Assembly (NCBI GenBank): GCA_963730735.1
Contig: CAVSSX010000007.1
Coordinates: 248,001 to 312,000, forward strand
Direction of reading: 5' to 3'
Origin: CAVSSX01 sp963730735
GTDB taxonomy: Bacteria; Actinomycetota; Acidimicrobiia; Acidimicrobiales; RAAP-2
DNA: 64,000 nt
Both the position numbers and the translations under genes were made by a program. Below, piece by piece: positions 28,599-36,036 of this stretch. Numbering within the stretch: position 1 is the stretch's first letter; the number at the start of each line of letters is the position of its first letter. The notes below the pieces were generated by a model that worked only from the letters and a program-made list of their open reading frames with translations, was not told where the DNA came from and searched no databases.

Positions 28599-29078
28599 TC
28601 AGGCGGGGCGGGTCTCGGGGAACCGCACGAGCGGGATCCGCCGAGCCGTCTTGGCCTGGTAGTCGTTGTACCAGGCCCGGTCGCGGTTGAGGCCCTCCCA
28701 GGCGGCGGCGTACTCGTCACCGTCGAGGATCTCGGCCGCCGACCAGAACGAGCCGCCCTGCACCTTCACCAGCACCTCGGGGTTGGCCGAGCGGTCGGCC
28801 AGGTTGAGGTACCACGACGGGTGCTGCGGGGCCCCGGCGAAGGAGGCGGCCACGATGCGGACGCCGTCGGCGTCTCGCCAGAACGGCAGCGCCACCTTGT
28901 GCTCGTTGCCACTGCGTCGGCCCACGGTGCGCAGGAGCAGATGGTGCATCCCGGCCTGGGACCAGACGGCGTCGTCGTCGCTCGTCTCCATGGCGGCCAC
29001 GTGGCCCTTGGTGATGATCGGGATCTCCTCCAGCGAGGGAGTTTCCCAGACCTGTTCGACCTTCTGGCTCTCAGTCAC
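28599..29078 (-). CDS. Deazaflavin (F420)-dependent nitroreductase-family protein
   Basis: The 159-residue protein matches the split-barrel DDN-like family that uses reduced F420: LLLRTVGRRSGNEHKVALPFWRD, HPSWYLNLADRSANPEVLVKV (the NPxxxV region) and ADRAWYNDYQ-like C-terminus. Such enzymes reduce varied substrates and often help survive oxidative stress. GTG at 29078 (VTESQKVEQ) was preferred to a longer reading because TACGGT ends seven bases upstream, the spacing seen at other leaderless starts. The substrate is unknown. Confidence 0.85.
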   Translation of the reverse strand: MTESQKVEQVWETPSLEEIPIITKGHVAAMETSDDDAVWSQAGMHHLLLRTVGRRSGNEHKVALPFWRDADGVRIVAASFAGAPQHPSWYLNLADRSANPEVLVKVQGGSFWSAAEILDGDEYAAAWEGLNRDRAWYNDYQAKTARRIPLVRFPETRPA

Positions 29079-29085
29079 GTTCCGC

Positions 29086-29091
29086 ACCGTA
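29086..29091 (-). promoter_or_regulatory. -10 box TACGGT, leaderless
   Basis: TACGGT on the minus strand ends seven bases before the GTG of the deazaflavin enzyme and helps to fix that start. Confidence 0.45.
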
Positions 29092-29138
29092 GTGCGGCCA
29101 CCTCCGGCGTGCTCGCCCACCGAAACCCGATGCCTGAC

Positions 29139-29663
29139 CTACCGTCCGAGCTCCCGGGTGCGCCGCCGCGTCTGGGTGTTCGAGCCCCGGGCGACCGCCC
29201 GTCGCGCCACCCGCTTCAGGTGGGCCGTCGACCCGCGCTCCGTCGCTTTGACCGTGCTCGGCCCGCCGGCCGACCGGCGGAGCTCGGCCCCCAGGGCACG
29301 GCCCCGGACCATGCCGTCGACCTCGACCGTCTCGGCCCCGGTGCGGCCCGACGAGGCCTCGGCCGGCCGACGTCGCCAGCTCGGGTCGGGCAACTGCCCG
29401 TCGTCGTCCGCCAGCTCGGGGTGCACCCCGCCGGCGGCGTGGTAGATGACCACCTCACGGGCCTGCTCGTGCGGGTAGGGGCCGCGCAGCTCCCTGATCT
29501 CCGCCTCCTGATGGTCCGGTGGGCCGTCCCTGTCGCCACACTGCGCGCAGATGACCTCCCAGAGCCCATCGTCGGTATGCAGCCAGTGCCATTCACCGTG
29601 GTCGTTCTCGAACCACGACAGACGCACCGGTCGACAGACCGCGTAGTGTCCCGCCGTTGTCAT
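29139..29663 (-). CDS. Uncharacterised protein with a CxxC pair
   Basis: I do not recognise this 174-residue protein. The first 95 residues look protein-like and rich in Trp and His (SWFENDHGEWHWLHTDDG, then VICAQCGD with a CxxC pair). The rest is Arg/Ala-rich and may be a disordered tail or result from an unseen frameshift. The ATG has GGAGGGAG seven bases upstream, which supports translation. A small zinc-ribbon gene lies just upstream on the same strand, so the two may form an operon. Confidence 0.55.
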   Translation of the reverse strand: MTTAGHYAVCRPVRLSWFENDHGEWHWLHTDDGLWEVICAQCGDRDGPPDHQEAEIRELRGPYPHEQAREVVIYHAAGGVHPELADDDGQLPDPSWRRRPAEASSGRTGAETVEVDGMVRGRALGAELRRSAGGPSTVKATERGSTAHLKRVARRAVARGSNTQTRRRTRELGR

Positions 29664-29773
29664 GTGGATCTCCCTCCGCCGGAGAACCCGAGCAATTTAC
29701 ACCCCTCTGCGCCATTCTCTTCCCGGGTCCCGAGAACGGTCGCCGTGCGCCACCCGCCGAGCGTTGCCTCGCC

Positions 29774-29998
29774 CTACGCGCTCCGGCGGGGTCGCTCGGA
29801 CCGCCGGACGGGGCGCCACTCCTCGCGCAGTGCGTCCCACTGCCAGGTCCGGGTGCACTCCACCGTGGCCGGCATCGACCACTCCTTCGGTCGGCACCGG
29901 ACCAGATCGCCGTCGAGCCTCGCCGGCAGGGGGTACCGGAGCACGCCCGGGCACTGCGGGGTGGGACAGGGGAACTCGGGTACCCCGGTGATGGCCAT
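29774..29998 (-). CDS. Small Cys-rich (zinc-ribbon-like) protein
   Basis: 74 residues beginning MAITGVPEFPC. Four cysteines are arranged as CX4C (PCPTPQC) and, further on, RCRPKEW and VECTRTW, a pattern that could bind one zinc ion. The C-terminus is basic. The ATG at 29998 has AAGGG about seven bases upstream; a longer reading has no better start. Function unknown. It could be a nucleic-acid-binding or redox protein. Confidence 0.5.
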   Translation of the reverse strand: MAITGVPEFPCPTPQCPGVLRYPLPARLDGDLVRCRPKEWSMPATVECTRTWQWDALREEWRPVRRSERPRRSA

Positions 29999-30289
29999 GC
30001 CGTGCCCTTTCGATGCCGGTGTCGACCGGTCGTGGGCCACGTCGGCGTCGACGATCCCAACCGGTGGCGGCCCGAGGACGGCCGCGTGGGGAGTGTACGG
30101 AGCGATCGCCGCCCCGGTCACCGGCCCCCGATGGGCGCTCCAGGCGTCGCCGGCCGGACTAGCTGGACGTTCGCGCCCAGGTCGGCGGAGAGACCCGCTG
30201 AATTTTCATGGCACCGCAATCTCACAGCGGCGATCGTTCGCGCCGATCACGTGATCGTCACCAAGGCGAGCGGCCGGACCGCCGTGCCG
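29999..30289. other. Intergenic stretch without a recognisable gene
   Basis: About 290 bases between the zinc-ribbon gene and the STAS gene. One short AT-rich patch (AATTTTCATGG near 30201) stands out. I see no RNA gene, no convincing terminator and no coding frame with family motifs. Confidence 0.5.
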
Positions 30290-30625
30290 TCAGACGGCGG
30301 CGTCGAGCGTCGGGTACAGCGGGAGGATCGAGTCGACGTTGGTCACGGCGAAGACCTCGCGGATCATGGGGTCGGCGGCGACCACCCGCAACTCCCCGCC
30401 GGCCTCCCGGCACCGCTTGTGGGCGGCCAGCAGCATGGCCAGCCCGGTGGAGCCGAGGAAGGTCGTGGGGCCGAGATCGACCACGATCGTCGAGTGCTCC
30501 GGCGAGACCAGGCTGTCGACCGTCGTCCGCAGCTGCACCCCGGTGGTCAGATCGAGCTCGCCGGACACGACGACGACCGCGAGTTGGTTGCGCCAGGTCA
30601 CGCTGACGTCGAGGGACGTCTCCAT
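30290..30625 (-). CDS. STAS-domain anti-anti-sigma factor
   Basis: SpoIIAA-like single STAS domain of 111 residues: LAVVVVSGELDLTTG, then TIVVDLGPTTFLGSTGLAMLL. The Ser in FLGSTGLA is at the site phosphorylated by anti-sigma kinases, so the protein probably switches partners by phosphorylation. GGAGGGA precedes the ATG at 30625. No kinase or sigma-B-type gene adjoins it; its partner must be elsewhere, and the nearby ECF41 sigma factor is not a normal target. Confidence 0.85.
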   Translation of the reverse strand: METSLDVSVTWRNQLAVVVVSGELDLTTGVQLRTTVDSLVSPEHSTIVVDLGPTTFLGSTGLAMLLAAHKRCREAGGELRVVAADPMIREVFAVTNVDSILPLYPTLDAAV

Positions 30626-30663
30626 GATCCGGTGGTCCCTCCTCCCACTCGACCCTCGGCCGG

Positions 30664-31361
30664 TCAGCCGGGCGGGGGCACATCGGAACGCCCGACGATC
30701 GCAGACGAAATCGTCCGGGATCGGACCGGCCCTCGGCTCGGGGCGAGCGTACACGGCCCGGTCGGTCGGCCACCACGCCGCGATCGTCGAGCATCGGTCC
30801 CGGTGGCAGCGGTCCCGGTGGCAGCGGTCCCGGGGCAGCGGTCCCAGGGGCGGCGGTCCCAGTGGAAAGGGCCCGGATGCGGCGCAGCCCCGCGTGCATG
30901 CCGGCTTCGAGTTCGTCGTCGTGGGCCCGCTGGCCGCCGAGCAACACCCGGGTGAACCCCCGAGCGAAACGGCTGATCCCCCGAGGGGTGTCGCGCGTTT
31001 CCACGATCCGGGTGCCGGTCTCGGTCGGCTCGAGGCGGTAGGACCACACGGCCCCGTTGGTGAGGACGCGCCAGGCGATCTCCACCTCGGGCTCGTAGCG
31101 GACGATGCGCGACAGGGTGACCCAGGCCACCGCCCGCCGGTGGTTCACGCCGACCAGCCACCCACCCCGGCGCAGCGCACCCAACGGCAGCACCCGGGCG
31201 CATTCGGGCGACCACTCGCCCGTCCGGCGGAGGTCGGCCACCACCGCCCACACCCGCCCGGGTGTCGTCGCCACGTCGATCGAGGCGGCCAGCGGGCGGT
31301 CGAGACGCGGTCCCCCACCCTCGGCCCGCTCGGTGGCGTGACGAACGGCCCGGGCGGTCAC
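30664..31361 (-). CDS. SRPBCC-fold protein A, frameshift inside a repeat
   Basis: START/SRPBCC-type ligand-binding fold: SIDVATTPGRVWAVVADL, GEWSPECARVLPLG, VEIAWRVLTNGAVWSYRLEP and TRIVETRD. It may bind or modify a hydrophobic ligand. The GTG start overlaps the TGA of SRPBCC protein B by four bases. As printed, the frame continues across the whole STAS gene. One repeat unit at 30825-30838 is one base short, and restoring it gives a regular Thr-Ala-Ala-(Thr/Pro)-Gly tail and a stop at 30664, about 232 residues. It is the last gene of the ECF41 operon. Confidence 0.75.
30795..30865. repeat. 15-bp tandem repeat with one 14-bp unit
   Basis: Units start at 30795, 30810, 30825, 30839 and 30854 (consensus CGGTCCCGGTGGCAG). 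The third has lost one base, which shifts the frame of SRPBCC protein A. Confidence 0.85.
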
Positions 31362-31801
31362 GTCGGAGACCCGGTCCGCTCGGCCGCCGCCACCAGGGCC
31401 GCCACCACCTCCACGTAGGTCTGCTGCAGCCGGCGCCGCACCAACCGACCGAGCACGGTGGCGTCCCACGTGGCCCGCCAGGAAATGGTGGTCCCCTCCG
31501 AAGCGTTCTGGGTGAGGAGCACCTCGGCCCGGTAGTGCTTGACCGGGAGGCCGTGTTCGACGGTGTACACCAGCCGCCGCCGCTCCTCCACCTCCAGGAT
31601 CCGCTCCGTCGTGGTCGTACGACGCCCGTAGCGGAACCATTGGACCTGGCCCTTGGTCGACGGTCCGGCGGCCGCCGGTCGGTAGCCCCCGTCGTTCCAG
31701 GGGCCCCAGACGGGATACGTGTTGGCGTCGGCCACGAGCGACCAGACGGCCGCCGGGTCGGCCCGGGTGGTGCCCTCGGCCACCACTGCCAGCTTGCTCA
31801 T
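31358..31801 (-). CDS. SRPBCC-fold protein B
   Basis: 147-residue polyketide-cyclase/START-like protein: LAVVAEGTTRADPAAVWSLV, DANTYPVWGPWNDGG, HYRAEVLLTQNASEGTTISW. Similar small proteins often sit with flavin oxidoreductases in lipid or pigment chemistry. ATG at 31801 with GGGAGG upstream, 26 bases after the ECF41 sigma gene. Its stop overlaps the start of SRPBCC protein A. Ligand unknown. Confidence 0.82.
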   Translation of the reverse strand: MSKLAVVAEGTTRADPAAVWSLVADANTYPVWGPWNDGGYRPAAAGPSTKGQVQWFRYGRRTTTTERILEVEERRRLVYTVEHGLPVKHYRAEVLLTQNASEGTTISWRATWDATVLGRLVRRRLQQTYVEVVAALVAAAERTGSPT

Positions 31802-31827
31802 TGCACTGCCTCCCTCGTTGCCGCGGC

Positions 31828-32694
31828 TCATTCGATGACCGACGCCCGAGTGACGGCGCCCAACTTCTCGTCGTTCAGGAGCCAGAAGATGCGGGTCACC
31901 TTCCCGCCCTTCTGCTCGCCGGTGATCACGATCGGCATGACGCCGTCGATCTCCACCCAGAGACCCGCCGACCCGTTCACGTTGACCTCCCGCAGGTCGG
32001 TCAGTTCGCCCCGGCGAGAGACGTTGATGACGAACCGGGCCACCCGGTCGGCACCGACGACGGGATGACGGGCCGCCCGGTGCTCGGCCCCGCCATCGCT
32101 CACCAGCACCACGTCGGCATCGAGCAGTTCGAGCGTCTTGGTCAGGTCACCGGCGGCCACGGCCAGCATCAGCTGGGCCAGGAGCCCCGCCTCGAGCTGC
32201 TCGGGCGGCGCCGGCCGCTCCGCCCGGAGGCGCCGGCGGGCCCGGGAGGCGATCTGCCGGCAGGCCGCCTCGCTCTTGCCGGTGGCCGAGGCGATGAGGC
32301 CGAACGGTTCGCCGAACACGTCGGCCAGCAGCCACACCGCCCGCTCGGTGGGCGTGAGCCGGTCCAGCAGCAGCAAGAACCCGAGCGTCAGTGACTCGGC
32401 CATCTCGGTGTGCTCCTCGGGCCCCGGGCCGACGGCGACCGGCTCGGGAAGCCAGGGTCCGACGTACTGCTCCCGCCGCCGGGCCACGGTCCGCACCCGG
32501 TCCAGGGCCAGGCGGGTCACCACCGTGGTGAGGAAGGCGGCCGGCACCTCGATGGCGCCGTGGTCGACACCCTGCCAACGGATCCAGGCCTCCTGCACCA
32601 CGTCCTCGGCGTCGCCGTAGCTGGAGAGGATGCGGTAGGCGAGGCCGAGCAGTCGGGGACGTTCGGCGACGAAGTCGTCGTCGGCGGTGCTCAT
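31828..32694 (-). CDS. ECF41 (SigJ-type) sigma factor with SnoaL-like C-terminal domain
   Basis: The 288-residue protein has ECF regions 2 (YGDAEDVVQEAWIRW) and 4 (LTPTERAVWLLADVFGEPF), joined by a linker with the ECF41 hallmark WLPEP (81-85), and a C-terminal SnoaL-like domain of about 100 residues in place of an anti-sigma factor. ECF41 sigmas are self-regulated by this domain. Its hallmarks appear here in altered form: DGGAEHRA for DGGGK and NDEKL for NPDKL. ATGA overlap with the upstream oxidase gene. The matching promoter TGTCACA-N16-CGTC precedes the operon at 34019-34045. Confidence 0.92.
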   Translation of the reverse strand: MSTADDDFVAERPRLLGLAYRILSSYGDAEDVVQEAWIRWQGVDHGAIEVPAAFLTTVVTRLALDRVRTVARRREQYVGPWLPEPVAVGPGPEEHTEMAESLTLGFLLLLDRLTPTERAVWLLADVFGEPFGLIASATGKSEAACRQIASRARRRLRAERPAPPEQLEAGLLAQLMLAVAAGDLTKTLELLDADVVLVSDGGAEHRAARHPVVGADRVARFVINVSRRGELTDLREVNVNGSAGLWVEIDGVMPIVITGEQKGGKVTRIFWLLNDEKLGAVTRASVIE

Positions 32695-33986
32695 CGCTCC
32701 ACCATGGCACCGAGCGGGGTGCGGTCACCCCGGGACCGTTCGGCGGCCGCCTGACCGGCGACCTCGCCGCTGGCCAGGGCGGCGTCGGCCAACAGGCCCT
32801 CGGGCCCCACCCAGTCGCCGGCCAGGAACAGGCCCGGCGTGCCGGTCGCCGTCGGGCCCGGGCGCCCGGCGAGCCCGCGACCGGGGCCCGGCAGGGCCGG
32901 GCAGACCAGCATCGCGTGGAGGAACCGTCGGACGACCACCTGGTCCTCGCGCACACCGCACGCTCGGGCGAACGTCCACAGGTCGGCGCGGTCCTCGGCC
33001 GACGTCCGCGCCCCGTAGCGCATGACGTGCACGACCGCCCCGCCGTTGGGGGCCAGGTTCGCTCGCGGGCCGTGGGTGGAGAAGTACAGGGGGGCGTCGA
33101 GCCCGTACGCCACCTTGGTCGGCGGCGGGGTGCGCAGCCCTAGATCGAGGCAGGCGGCCGTGGCCGGCGGCCCGAGCTCCCAGTCGGGGGCGTCGGGCAG
33201 CAGGGCCCGGGCGGCGGCGGGACCGCCGGCGGCCACCACCACCGAGGCCGCCCGCACCTTCCTCGTCGCCGTCGTCACCTCCCATCGGCCCGGCGCACCG
33301 GCCCGGACCTCGAGTACCCGCTCTCCCTCGAGCAGCCGGACCCCGGCGGTCGAGGCGGCGGCGGCGAGCCCGTCGACCAGCGTCTGCCAGCCGCCGTCGA
33401 GGTACAGCACGTTCCCCGTGGCCGCCAGCCGCAGCTGGCCGACGGCGGCATCGGCCGAGACGAGCTCGAGGTCGCCGGCGTACGTCGCCACCCGGGCCAG
33501 GGCCGACAGCACGGCGACGCCGTCCGCCGAGAGCCCGAGCGAGGCGATCCATTCGGCCGCACTCACCGACGCCACGGCGGCCGCATCGAGCTTCGAGAGC
33601 CCGGCCAGGAGTCGACCCAGGCGTACCTTGTCGGCCAGCCCCACCAGCGGCGAGCGGAGCAACGACGAGGCCGACGTGGGCAGTCGACCGAGATCTCCCG
33701 TCGTCGCCCGGTAGCCGGCGGCGACGGGGAACGGGGTGGCGCCGTGGTAGCGCACCCCGAGCCGGGCCAGCACCTCGGCGCCCCGACCGGCCCGGTACAG
33801 GGCGTGCGGGCCCTGGTTGAGGACGAACCCGTCACGCTGGTCGCTTCGGGCCCGACCGCCGACCGAGCGGAGGTCGAGCACTGCCACCGACGAACCCCGC
33901 CGGGCGGCCACCGTGGCGGCGGTCAATCCGGCGAGGCCCGCTCCCACCACCACGATCTCGACGTCGAGGTTCGTCCCGTCACCCAT
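32691..33986 (-). CDS. FAD-dependent amine-oxidase/phytoene-desaturase-like oxidoreductase
   Basis: The 431-residue flavoprotein has the dinucleotide motif VVVGAGLAGLTAA (12-24), GGRARSDQRDGFVLNQGPHAL and the C-terminal FAD contact LFLAGDWVGPEGLLADAAL. This is the layout of the flavin-containing amine oxidase/protoporphyrinogen oxidase/phytoene desaturase superfamily. ECF41 sigmas normally control one oxidoreductase, epimerase or carboxymuconolactone decarboxylase, so this is probably the sigma factor's main target. ATG at 33986 with AAGGAGG upstream. The substrate is unknown. Confidence 0.88.
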   Translation of the reverse strand: MGDGTNLDVEIVVVGAGLAGLTAATVAARRGSSVAVLDLRSVGGRARSDQRDGFVLNQGPHALYRAGRGAEVLARLGVRYHGATPFPVAAGYRATTGDLGRLPTSASSLLRSPLVGLADKVRLGRLLAGLSKLDAAAVASVSAAEWIASLGLSADGVAVLSALARVATYAGDLELVSADAAVGQLRLAATGNVLYLDGGWQTLVDGLAAAASTAGVRLLEGERVLEVRAGAPGRWEVTTATRKVRAASVVVAAGGPAAARALLPDAPDWELGPPATAACLDLGLRTPPPTKVAYGLDAPLYFSTHGPRANLAPNGGAVVHVMRYGARTSAEDRADLWTFARACGVREDQVVVRRFLHAMLVCPALPGPGRGLAGRPGPTATGTPGLFLAGDWVGPEGLLADAALASGEVAGQAAAERSRGDRTPLGAMVER

Positions 33987-34018
33987 GGTTGCCCTCCTTG
34001 GTGCCAACTCGAGAAGTT

Positions 34019-34045
34019 GACGCCGGTGCCCGGGCGGGTGTGACA
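34019..34045 (-). promoter_or_regulatory. ECF41-type promoter TGTCACA-N16-CGTC
   Basis: On the minus strand TGTCACA (34045-34039) and CGTC (34022-34019) are separated by exactly 16 bases, the published ECF41 consensus. The site is about 33 bases before the ATG of the oxidase gene, leaving room for a short leader with its AAGGAGG. It should drive the oxidase, ECF41 sigma and two SRPBCC genes. Confidence 0.8.
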
Positions 34046-34125
34046 CCGCAGCGGCGGAGTTCCAGCATCGGTGGGGCGCGGCCGGCCGCCGGAGAGGGAA
34101 CGGTGGTCGAACACCACCTCTGCGC

Positions 34126-34201
34126 TGGAGCCTGGGAGGAGATTCGAACTCCTGACCTGCGCATTACGAGTGCGCTGCTCTGCCGACTGAGCTACCCAGG
34201 C
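34126..34201 (-). tRNA. tRNA-Thr (anticodon CGT)
   Basis: Cloverleaf on the minus strand: acceptor GCCTGGG pairs with CCCAGGC, D-arm AGCTCAGTCGGCAGAGC, anticodon loop CTCGTAA on a GCGCA/TGCGC stem, and T-arm GGAGTTCGAATCTCC. The anticodon CGT reads the Thr codon ACG. The 3' CCA is encoded (34126-34128). Confidence 0.96.
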
Positions 34202-34249
34202 GATGACCACGAGAGGCTATCGGACGAGGCGAGGCCCGCCGGTCGGGAG

Positions 34250-35395
34250 CTAGACGCCGATCCGGGACAGGCGGATCAACAAGCCTTCGAGCAGCAGCGT
34301 CTCGTTCGGGTTCCGCTTCATGGCCACCGCCGTCTCGGTGATCACGGCCACGGCGTCGGCACAGCCGCGCGCCCGACGCCGGCCTTCGGCGTCACCGAAC
34401 CGGTTGGCCTCGGCATCGGCGGCCAGCCGATCGCCGTAGGCCCGGGCCAAGACGGCGAGGCCAGCCCGCAGCTCGTCGGCCCGCCATCGACGCTCCTCCC
34501 GATGCTGGCGATCGGTGACGTCCTTGCGCCCGGGGACGCCCCGGACACCGAGCGACGCCGCGTCCTCACCGAGCAGGCGCAGCTCCTCGGCGTGGCGCGC
34601 CCGCAGCGGCTCGAGCGCCGCCTCGACAGCGGCCAGGAGCTCCCGGGCGAGCTCACCAGCGGTCGCCCCGTGGCCGTCGAGGCGACGGGGCACCGACTGC
34701 CAGAGCGTCAGACGGTCCACCAGACCGGTGTCGTCGACCAGCAGTCGGGCCCGGTCCACGTCGCCCCCGCAGGACTGGGCGGCCAACCGGGCCAGGTCGG
34801 CGGGGGCACCGTCCGCCACCAGGCGCCGCTCGATCACCGATGCCCGGACGGGTGGGAACGCCACCTCCACGCACCGGCTGGCCACGGTGACGAGCTCGGG
34901 GGGCACCTGGTCGGCCAGGAGCACGAACACCGTCGAGGGAGGTGGTTCCTCGACCGTCTTGAGGAGGGCGGGCGCCGAGCGGGTGGCCAGGTGGACGTCC
35001 GTCACCACCAGGACCTGTCGATCCCCTTCGTACGGCCGCCGCTGGGCCAAGCCCACCAGCCGCCGAGCCTCGTCGACGTCGATCGACGCGCCGGTCCGCT
35101 CGACCACGACCAGGTCGGGATGGGTGCCGGCCAACGCCCGGACGCAGTCCCGGCAGCGACCACAGCCCCCGAACTGGCAGAGCAGGGCCGCACCGAACCC
35201 TCGGGCGGCCGCCCGAGACCCGGCGCCCGGGAGGCCGGTGAGCAGGTAGGCGTGGACCGGGTTGTGGGCCGCCGCTCGCAGGGCCTCGACCGCCGCCTCC
35301 TGACCGACGACCTCGTCGAAGAGGGCCCGGACCGGACGCTCCTCCCCGGCCGGGCCGCCGTCGTCGGTCCGCCGCTCGAGGTCGTCCACGGTCAC
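34250..35395 (-). CDS. holB: DNA polymerase III delta' subunit
   Basis: Clamp-loader subunit that helps place the sliding clamp on DNA. The 381-residue protein has the clamp-loader start FDEVVGQEAAVEALRAA, a degenerate P-loop (GLPGAGSRAAARG), a zinc motif CGRCRDC and the SRC-like VASRCVEV, with the sensor region TRSAPALLKTVEEPP. Delta' does not hydrolyse ATP, which fits the altered P-loop. The GTG start overlaps the tmk stop by four bases, and tmk-holB is a common bacterial pair. Assignment firm. Confidence 0.93.
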   Translation of the reverse strand: MTVDDLERRTDDGGPAGEERPVRALFDEVVGQEAAVEALRAAAHNPVHAYLLTGLPGAGSRAAARGFGAALLCQFGGCGRCRDCVRALAGTHPDLVVVERTGASIDVDEARRLVGLAQRRPYEGDRQVLVVTDVHLATRSAPALLKTVEEPPPSTVFVLLADQVPPELVTVASRCVEVAFPPVRASVIERRLVADGAPADLARLAAQSCGGDVDRARLLVDDTGLVDRLTLWQSVPRRLDGHGATAGELARELLAAVEAALEPLRARHAEELRLLGEDAASLGVRGVPGRKDVTDRQHREERRWRADELRAGLAVLARAYGDRLAADAEANRFGDAEGRRRARGCADAVAVITETAVAMKRNPNETLLLEGLLIRLSRIGV

Positions 35396-36036
35396 TGCCG
35401 GGGGCCGGGCTGAACGTCCGGCCAGCCGAGACGGTCCCGGACCACGGTGGCCACGTCGGCCGCCACCGAGATGGCGTCCCGGCTGCCGTCGACGACCGCC
35501 CAGTGGCGGGGGTCGGCCTCGGCCTGGGCGTGGAAACCCTGTCGGACCCGCTCGAAGAAGGCCTCGTCCAGGCCCTCCATCCGATCGCCCGACGTCGCCC
35601 CCAGCCGGCGTCGGGCGACGTCCAGGCCCACGTCGACCAGCACCGACAGGTCGGCCTCGAGACCGCCGGTGGCGAAGTCCACGATCCGCCGCAACCCCTC
35701 GATGTCGAGGCCCCGGCCCCAGCCCTGGTAGGCGAGGGTCGAGCCCGAGTACCGGTCGGTCACCACCCAACGGCCCACGGCGAGGGTCGGATCCACCACC
35801 CGGGCCACGTGCTCCGCCCGGTCGGCCGCCATCAACAGCGCCTCGGTCCGCTCGGTCGGCCCGGGCGGTCCCGGGTCGAGGAGCAGGCTCCGTAGGGCCC
35901 GACCGAGTTCGGTCGCTCCCGGCTCATGCGTCAGGACGGCGCCGAGTGCTTCGGCTAACGCGCTCGCCTGGGTCGACTTCCCACAGCCGTCGATCCCCTC
36001 CAGGGCGACCAGCCGACCCCGACCGGCCTCGGTCAA
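35392..36036 (-). CDS. tmk: Thymidylate kinase
   Basis: Phosphorylates dTMP to dTDP. The 214-residue protein has the P-loop GIDGCGKST (14-22), the DR(Y)SGSTLAYQG signature and a LID region with Arg residues (RRRLGATSGDR). It starts with TTG overlapping the topA TGA (TTGA), a rare start codon justified by the missing alternative and by the four-base overlap style of this genome. holB follows with the same coupling. The topA-tmk-holB order is shared with other actinobacteria. Confidence 0.95.
   Translation of the reverse strand: MTEAGRGRLVALEGIDGCGKSTQASALAEALGAVLTHEPGATELGRALRSLLLDPGPPGPTERTEALLMAADRAEHVARVVDPTLAVGRWVVTDRYSGSTLAYQGWGRGLDIEGLRRIVDFATGGLEADLSVLVDVGLDVARRRLGATSGDRMEGLDEAFFERVRQGFHAQAEADPRHWAVVDGSRDAISVAADVATVVRDRLGWPDVQPGPRQ

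Noticed and set aside
30258..31361. SRPBCC protein A extended across the STAS gene
   Set aside because: The STAS gene has its own ribosome site and start; a one-base gap in a tandem repeat explains the read-through.
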